Positions 8,169 through 11,768 of a DNA stretch of 11,768 nt are shown here, in pieces. The stretch covers positions 1 to 11,768 of the forward strand of contig JAFZLP010000157.1 of assembly GCA_017551405.1 (NCBI GenBank). Reading direction: 5' to 3'. Position numbers and translations under genes: made by a program. A model generated the notes under the pieces. The model was not told the DNA's origin. It saw only the letters and a list, made by a program, of their open reading frames with translations, and searched no databases. The stretch comes from Bacteroidales bacterium. Lineage in GTDB: Bacteria > Bacteroidota > Bacteroidia > Bacteroidales > UBA932. Positions within the stretch are counted from its first letter, which is position 1. The number at the start of each line of letters is the position of its first letter.

Positions 8169-8189
8169 GCCCCTAATATAGCCATAATT

Positions 8190-9869
8190 TTACGAATACA
8201 GGAAGCGTTTGATGCTCATCTTCGGGGTTTTCTCGAAGGGAACGGTGACAACTTCGATTTTGCTGATCTTGCTGTATCCGGGAAGATGCTTGTTGGCGGT
8301 GTACTTGATCTCCTCGGGGATCTCGGATACCCTTTCGGGATCGAGGCCGCCGTCTTCGATGGCCTTCTGGTCGAGGTAGACCAGGCCTACGAGCTTGCCG
8401 CCGCGGTCTACCAGCAGGCTTTCAGCCACGTAGCTGCAGGTGTTGATGACCGCTTCCACTTCCTCAGGATAGATGTTCTGTCCGTTGGCGCTCAGGAACA
8501 TGGTCTTGCTGCGGCCGCGCAGGAAGATATTGCCCTTGGAGTCCACGGTGCCCAGGTCGCCGGTATGCAGGTAGCCGTCTTCGGTGAATACGGCGGAGTC
8601 GGCCTCGGGATATTTGTAGTAGCCGCTGCAGACATTGGTGCCCTTTGCAAGTATTTCGCCTGCAATGAGATGGGGGTCTTCGGAGTCGATCTTGACGTCG
8701 GCGCAGTCGACTGCCTGCCCGCAGGAGCCGGGAGCGTATTCCCACCAGCAGCGGAAGGCCAGCAGGGGAGCGGCCTCGGTCATGCCGTAGCCGACGGTGT
8801 AGGGAAGCGCCATCTTCTTGAAGGCCTTCTCCACCTTGGGATTGAGGGCTGCACCACCCATGACGAAGTAGCGGATGTTGCCGCCGAAGGCTTCCAGCAG
8901 GGCCTTTCCGGCCTTTTTATAGATGATATTGCTGATGCCGGGAATGGCCAGCAGGGCCTTGATCTTGTCGAGTTTGGGAGCGACGCCCGACTTGTACACC
9001 TTTTCCATTACAAGGGGAACGGTGATGACGATGTAGGGCTTCACTTCCTTCATGGCCTTGAGCAGCAGCGAGGGGCTGGGGGTCTTGCCGAGATAATAGA
9101 CGCAGACGCCGCCGCAGAGGGGATAGAGGAACTCATAGGTGAGTCCGTAGATGTGTCCCATGGGCAGCATGCTGACAATGCGGTCGCCGTGGCCGTTGGG
9201 AAGATACCTGTGGCCGTAGTCGATGGTGGCGGAGAAGCACTCGTAACGGAGCATGACACCCTTGGGGGCGCTGGTCGTGCCGGAGGTATAGTTGATGACT
9301 GCAAGCTCCTTCCCGTTGTCGGTGGGATAATGCACGTCTTCGGGGCCGAATCCTGCGGGGAACTTTGCCTTGAAGCATTCGTCGAGCTTGGCGGCGGTTT
9401 CCTTTACCTTATCTGTATCTGTCCAGAAAATGCTCAGGTCGGTTATGTTCAATACCATGCGGACCTTAGGCATCTTGGTGATGTCAAGAGTCTTCCAAAT
9501 GTCCTCGTCGGCAAGGAGGGCGACGGAGTCGGAATGGTCCACGAGGTGGTTGATGCTCTCGGGGGTGAAGTCTGCCAGAAGGGGCACGGTGACGGCTTCG
9601 TAGGTGTTGATGCCGAGGAAGCTGATTGCCCATTCGGCGGTGTTGCGGGCGCAGAGGGTAACCTTGTCGCCTTTCTTTACGCCTGCGGCTTCAAGGAGGA
9701 TATGGATCTTTTCTATATTGGCTGCGAGGTCTTCATAGCTGTACTCCCTGCCGCCGAAATTGCATATCGCCTTCTCTTTCCAGTAAGACTTGATGACTTT
9801 TTCGAGTTTGCCCAGATAATGGGGATCGGGTTCCTGGCGGGGAATGGGTTTAAAATCGGGATGTTTCAC
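8190..9869 (-). CDS. AMP-forming acyl-CoA synthetase (long-chain fatty acid-CoA ligase type), GTG start
   Basis: This ANL-superfamily enzyme activates a carboxylic acid, probably a fatty acid, with ATP to an acyl-adenylate and passes it to CoA. From the GTG at 9869 it is 559 residues. Motifs in order: the P-loop YTSGTTSAPKG (194-204), YGMTEAAP (361-368), the hinge region HTGDLG (435-440), RGRSK (451-455), NGQNIYPEEVE (462-472) and the tail TPKMSIKRF (548-556). No membrane segment or signal is seen; it should be cytosolic or membrane-associated. The open frame runs upstream to an ATG at 10022, but that extension crosses the divergent gene's start and both promoters and does not look like enzyme sequence. 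The GTG lies 24 bases after an exact TAnnTTTG box in an A-rich leader, and the first residues then lead straight into the family's N-terminus. An in-frame TTG (9896) falls inside the promoter box. The serine where the usual C-terminal catalytic lysine aligns (S552) is odd; K550 and K554 are close by. Fatty-acid specificity is inferred from family resemblance only. Confidence 0.9.
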   Translation of the reverse strand: MKHPDFKPIPRQEPDPHYLGKLEKVIKSYWKEKAICNFGGREYSYEDLAANIEKIHILLEAAGVKKGDKVTLCARNTAEWAISFLGINTYEAVTVPLLADFTPESINHLVDHSDSVALLADEDIWKTLDITKMPKVRMVLNITDLSIFWTDTDKVKETAAKLDECFKAKFPAGFGPEDVHYPTDNGKELAVINYTSGTTSAPKGVMLRYECFSATIDYGHRYLPNGHGDRIVSMLPMGHIYGLTYEFLYPLCGGVCVYYLGKTPSPSLLLKAMKEVKPYIVITVPLVMEKVYKSGVAPKLDKIKALLAIPGISNIIYKKAGKALLEAFGGNIRYFVMGGAALNPKVEKAFKKMALPYTVGYGMTEAAPLLAFRCWWEYAPGSCGQAVDCADVKIDSEDPHLIAGEILAKGTNVCSGYYKYPEADSAVFTEDGYLHTGDLGTVDSKGNIFLRGRSKTMFLSANGQNIYPEEVEAVINTCSYVAESLLVDRGGKLVGLVYLDQKAIEDGGLDPERVSEIPEEIKYTANKHLPGYSKISKIEVVTVPFEKTPKMSIKRFLYS

Positions 9870-9893
9870 TTTTTCTTTGGTTTTTGGTTTCCG

Positions 9894-9901
9894 CAAAAAT
9901 A
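9894..9901 (-). promoter_or_regulatory. Bacteroidetes-type -7 element for the acyl-CoA synthetase
   Basis: On the minus strand this reads TATTTTTG, an exact match to TAnnTTTG, followed by CGG. Transcription should begin about 5-7 bases beyond it, leaving a leader of some 17-19 bases before the GTG at 9869. No clear TTG/TTTG -33 element is seen at the usual distance; TTCG about 23 bases upstream is the closest. This site supports the short GTG-start model over the longer open frame. Confidence 0.6.
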
Positions 9902-9955
9902 ACTCTGTTTCCGACGCGCGAGTCCGAATGAGGCAGGATTGTGGTGAAATTTTTG

Positions 9956-9963
9956 CATCTTTG
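9956..9963 (+). promoter_or_regulatory. Bacteroidetes-type -7 element for the HAD phosphatase
   Basis: CATCTTTG matches TAnnTTTG in all but the first base and is followed by TGG. A start about 5-7 bases downstream would give a leader of roughly 27 bases before the ATG at 9997. The TTG at 9939-9941 is too close (14 bases) to be a normal -33 element. The site faces away from the box at 9894-9901, forming a compact divergent promoter region of about 55 bases. Confidence 0.5.
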
Positions 9964-9996
9964 TGGCGAAAATCAATAATCAGGGGTGAAAATACT

Positions 9997-10833
9997 ATGA
10001 AGAAACCCATTGTAGCTCTCATTTACGACTTCGACGGCACCCTGTCTCCCGGCAATATGCAGGAGTTCGGGTTCATCCAGGCCGTCGGAAAGACAAAAGA
10101 GGAGTTCTGGCAGATGAGCGACGGAATAGCCGTCGGGCAGGATGCCAGCAACGTACTCTCCTACATGAAGCTGATGTTCGACGAAGCCCGCAGGAACGGC
10201 ATACGGCTGCGCCGCGAATCGTTCCGCGAATTCGGCAAGGATATAGAACTGTTCCCGGGCGTGCGCGAGTGGTTCGCGCTCGTGAATGACTACGGCAAGT
10301 CGCGCGGCGTGAAGGTGGAGCATTACATCAACTCCTCGGGGCTCAAGGAAATCATAGAGGGATCTCCCATTGCCGGAGAGTTCAAGCACATCTACGCCGG
10401 CACTTTCATCTACGGCGAAAACGGCGAGGCCGAGTGGCCCGGCATCGCGGTGGACCATACCGCAAAGACTCAGTTCATCTTCAAGATATCAAAGGGCATC
10501 TTCAGCCAGCACGACACCAAGAAGGTGAACGAGAGCAAGGCCGACGACAAAAAACGCATCCCCTTCACGCACATGCTCTATTTCGGGGACGGGGAAACCG
10601 ATATCCCGTGCATGAAGATCGTGGGCATGTTCGGGGGCAATCCCATCGCGGTTTATGACCCGGCGAACCACAAGAAGAAGGCGACCGCCCAGAAACTCAA
10701 GCGGCAGGGCAGGGTGAGCTTCATCACTCCCGCGGTTTACACGGAGGATTCCCGCACCTTCAAGCTGGTATGCGCCATCATCGATAAAATAGCGGCGGAA
10801 GAGAACCTGAAGTCGCTGGCAAGCTTCCGATAG
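9997..10833 (+). CDS. HAD-superfamily phosphatase
   Basis: A cytosolic Mg-dependent phosphohydrolase of the haloacid dehalogenase superfamily, 278 residues. Motif I is DFDGTLSP (D11 nucleophile, D13 acid/base), motif II the serine in INSSG (S113), motif III probably K157 in DHTAKTQF, and motif IV GDGETD (D198, D202). The stretch between motifs I and II (about 20-105) is a mostly helical C1-type cap, as in phosphoserine phosphatase-like enzymes. The substrate cannot be read from the sequence. The ATG at 9997 was chosen because the family's core begins right there (MKKPIVALIYDFDGT). The frame stays open upstream to 9844, but that part overlaps the divergent promoters and the coding start of the neighbouring gene. 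AGGGG at 9982-9986 lies 10 bases before the ATG, a loose ribosome-site candidate. The stop is 27 bases before the DsbD-type gene, so read-through into it is possible. Confidence 0.9.
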   Translation: MKKPIVALIYDFDGTLSPGNMQEFGFIQAVGKTKEEFWQMSDGIAVGQDASNVLSYMKLMFDEARRNGIRLRRESFREFGKDIELFPGVREWFALVNDYGKSRGVKVEHYINSSGLKEIIEGSPIAGEFKHIYAGTFIYGENGEAEWPGIAVDHTAKTQFIFKISKGIFSQHDTKKVNESKADDKKRIPFTHMLYFGDGETDIPCMKIVGMFGGNPIAVYDPANHKKKATAQKLKRQGRVSFITPAVYTEDSRTFKLVCAIIDKIAAEENLKSLASFR

Positions 10834-10847
10834 TAAAGTAATTTGGT

Positions 10848-10855
10848 TATCTTTG
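10848..10855 (+). promoter_or_regulatory. Bacteroidetes-type -7 element immediately before the DsbD-type gene
   Basis: TATCTTTG is an exact match to TAnnTTTG and is followed by CGG, like the box of the acyl-CoA synthetase. It ends only 5 bases before the ATG at 10861, so a transcript from it would start at or within a couple of bases of the start codon, giving a leaderless or nearly leaderless mRNA. No -33 element is obvious, and the upstream half of such a promoter would lie in the 3' end of the HAD gene. Confidence 0.5.
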
Positions 10856-10860
10856 CGGAT

Positions 10861-11768
10861 ATGAAAGTCAGGAACCTCATATCCGCTGTTTTTTTGTCCC
10901 TCATCGTGTCGGGAACTGCCTTCGCGCAGATCCTGGAGCCCGTAAAATTCAAGGCCGCACTCGAGAAGGACGGCACCGAAACGGGCAGAATCGTATTTAC
11001 CGGCACCATCGATCCCGGATGGCATGTGTATTCCACCGGTCTGGGAGATGACGGCCCCACTTCCGCATCCTTCAATGCCGAGTCGCTCGAGGGGGTGGAG
11101 CTCGACGGCGGGCTGACTGCCGAAGGCGACGAAATCGACAAATTTGACGAGGTGTTCGGCATGAAGCTGCGCTATTTCGAAAACGCCGTCAGCTTTGTCC
11201 AGAAAGTGCGTTTCACCAAGCCTGAGTACAAAATTGAGGCATATCTCGAATACGGCGCCTGCAATGACCGGAACTGCCTTCCTCCCACCAGCGTAGACTT
11301 CGTGGAGAGCGGCACCAGTCCGGCGGTGGGCGCGGCGCGGAATGCTGCGGCTCCCGATACTCCGGCCCTGGCCGGAGGCGAAGCCGCCGAATTGGCTCAG
11401 GGCGGGCTCTGGGAGCCTGTCGCCGACAAGATCCAGGCTATCACGAAAGGGGCTTCCGGTGAGGGGCGCAGCATCTGGTATCTGCTGCTCATGGGCTTCC
11501 TGGGCGGCCTTCTCGCCATCCTCATGCCCTGCATCTGGCCCATCATCCCCATGACGGTGAGCTTCTTCATGCACCGCTCCGAAGACAAGCGCAGGAGCCG
11601 CAGGGACGCCATCCTGTACGGTGTGAGCATAATCGTAATCTATCTGGTGCTGGGCGTGGGCATCACGCTCATATTCGGAGGCAACAAGCTCAATGAGCTG
11701 TCCACCAACGCAATATTCAATATCTTCCTGTTCCTGCTGCTGGTAGTCTTCGCGCTGAGCTTCTTCGG
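10861..11768 (+). CDS. dsbD: DsbD-type thiol:disulfide interchange protein (partial, 3' end outside window)
   Basis: Inner-membrane reductases of this family carry electrons from cytosolic thioredoxin to periplasmic thiol proteins. The first 302 codons are present; the frame is open at the window edge. A signal peptide (1-22, AFA|Q) is followed by an N-terminal periplasmic DsbD-alpha-like domain (about 25-150) with its cysteine pair C134/C139 in YGACNDRNCLPP. Next comes an Ala/Gly/Pro-rich linker (about 151-200), then the transmembrane electron-transfer domain: one segment at 205-231 with the redox cysteine C224 in LMPCIWPIIPMTVSFF, a basic cytosolic loop (239-249, EDKRRSRRDA), and segments at about 251-272 and 285-302. 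The partner transmembrane cysteine and the C-terminal thioredoxin domain would lie beyond the window. The start is fixed by the signal peptide. It lies 27 bases after the HAD gene and has its own -7 box directly upstream. Proteins with only the first two domains also exist, so the full architecture is open. Confidence 0.88.
   Translation, partial: MKVRNLISAVFLSLIVSGTAFAQILEPVKFKAALEKDGTETGRIVFTGTIDPGWHVYSTGLGDDGPTSASFNAESLEGVELDGGLTAEGDEIDKFDEVFGMKLRYFENAVSFVQKVRFTKPEYKIEAYLEYGACNDRNCLPPTSVDFVESGTSPAVGAARNAAAPDTPALAGGEAAELAQGGLWEPVADKIQAITKGASGEGRSIWYLLLMGFLGGLLAILMPCIWPIIPMTVSFFMHRSEDKRRSRRDAILYGVSIIVIYLVLGVGITLIFGGNKLNELSTNAIFNIFLFLLLVVFALSFF

Noticed and set aside
8286..9902. 538-codon plus-strand open frame opposite the acyl-CoA synthetase
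   Set aside because: Same codon-phase effect as above; no recognisable protein family, and the minus strand has all the ANL motifs.
9910..9927. TCCGA direct repeat flanking CGCGCG between the divergent promoters, considered as an operator
   Set aside because: Two 5-base copies are too short to support a binding site, and the stretch is not a good palindrome.
9844..9996. N-terminal extension of the HAD phosphatase from ATG 9844
   Set aside because: It overlaps the coding start of the divergent gene and the promoter region; the family core begins at the ATG at 9997.
9870..10022. N-terminal extension of the acyl-CoA synthetase to ATG 10022
   Set aside because: It would overlap the start of the HAD gene and both divergent promoter boxes, and its sequence does not resemble the enzyme family.
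1..11768. Search for a defence system, mobile element or CRISPR array
   Set aside because: No repeats, integrase, transposase, nuclease or phage genes were seen; all large frames are housekeeping or metabolic genes.

Overview
The window looks like an ordinary chromosomal stretch from a GC-rich member of the Bacteroidetes, most likely Bacteroidales. Three things point there. The HtpG, PurH and acyl-CoA synthetase proteins read like Bacteroidales family members. The start regions are A-rich with little use of Shine-Dalgarno sites. Three intergenic boxes match, fully or in all but one base, the Bacteroidetes -7 promoter element TAnnTTTG. No tRNA, rRNA, CRISPR array, insertion sequence or phage gene was seen, and coding density is very high: the longest gap is 125 bases.

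Layout. Bases 12-2888 (+) hold purH and purD, two de novo purine synthesis genes 3 bases apart. The 125-base gap that follows carries a 9-bp perfect hairpin, and then comes htpG (3014-4933, +), the bacterial Hsp90. htpG meets a large minus-strand gene tail to tail with one base between the stop codons; both stops lie in a 13-base palindrome. That minus-strand gene (8168-4935) encodes a 1077-residue exported protein that joins a histidine acid phosphatase (clade 2) domain to a GH92 alpha-mannosidase domain. It is the most interesting object in the window. Upstream of it on the same strand, 21 bases away, is an AMP-forming acyl-CoA synthetase, which seems to start at a GTG (9869). A divergent promoter region separates it from a plus-strand HAD-family phosphatase (9997-10833). 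Twenty-seven bases on begins a DsbD-type transmembrane thiol:disulfide reductase (10861 onward), cut by the window end.

How the genes fit together. purH and purD are an operon: PurD makes GAR early in the pathway and PurH carries out the last two steps to IMP. htpG is a stand-alone chaperone gene. The phosphatase-mannosidase fusion is probably a periplasmic glycan-degrading enzyme that could handle phosphorylated mannosides, but no SusC/SusD transporter or other glycan gene is visible here. The acyl-CoA synthetase, the HAD phosphatase and the DsbD protein have no evident pathway link to each other; DsbD would serve reduced thiols in the same periplasm where the fusion enzyme works. I see no accessory island or multi-gene novel system. 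The unusual signals are the fusion protein and several small features of gene starts and ends.
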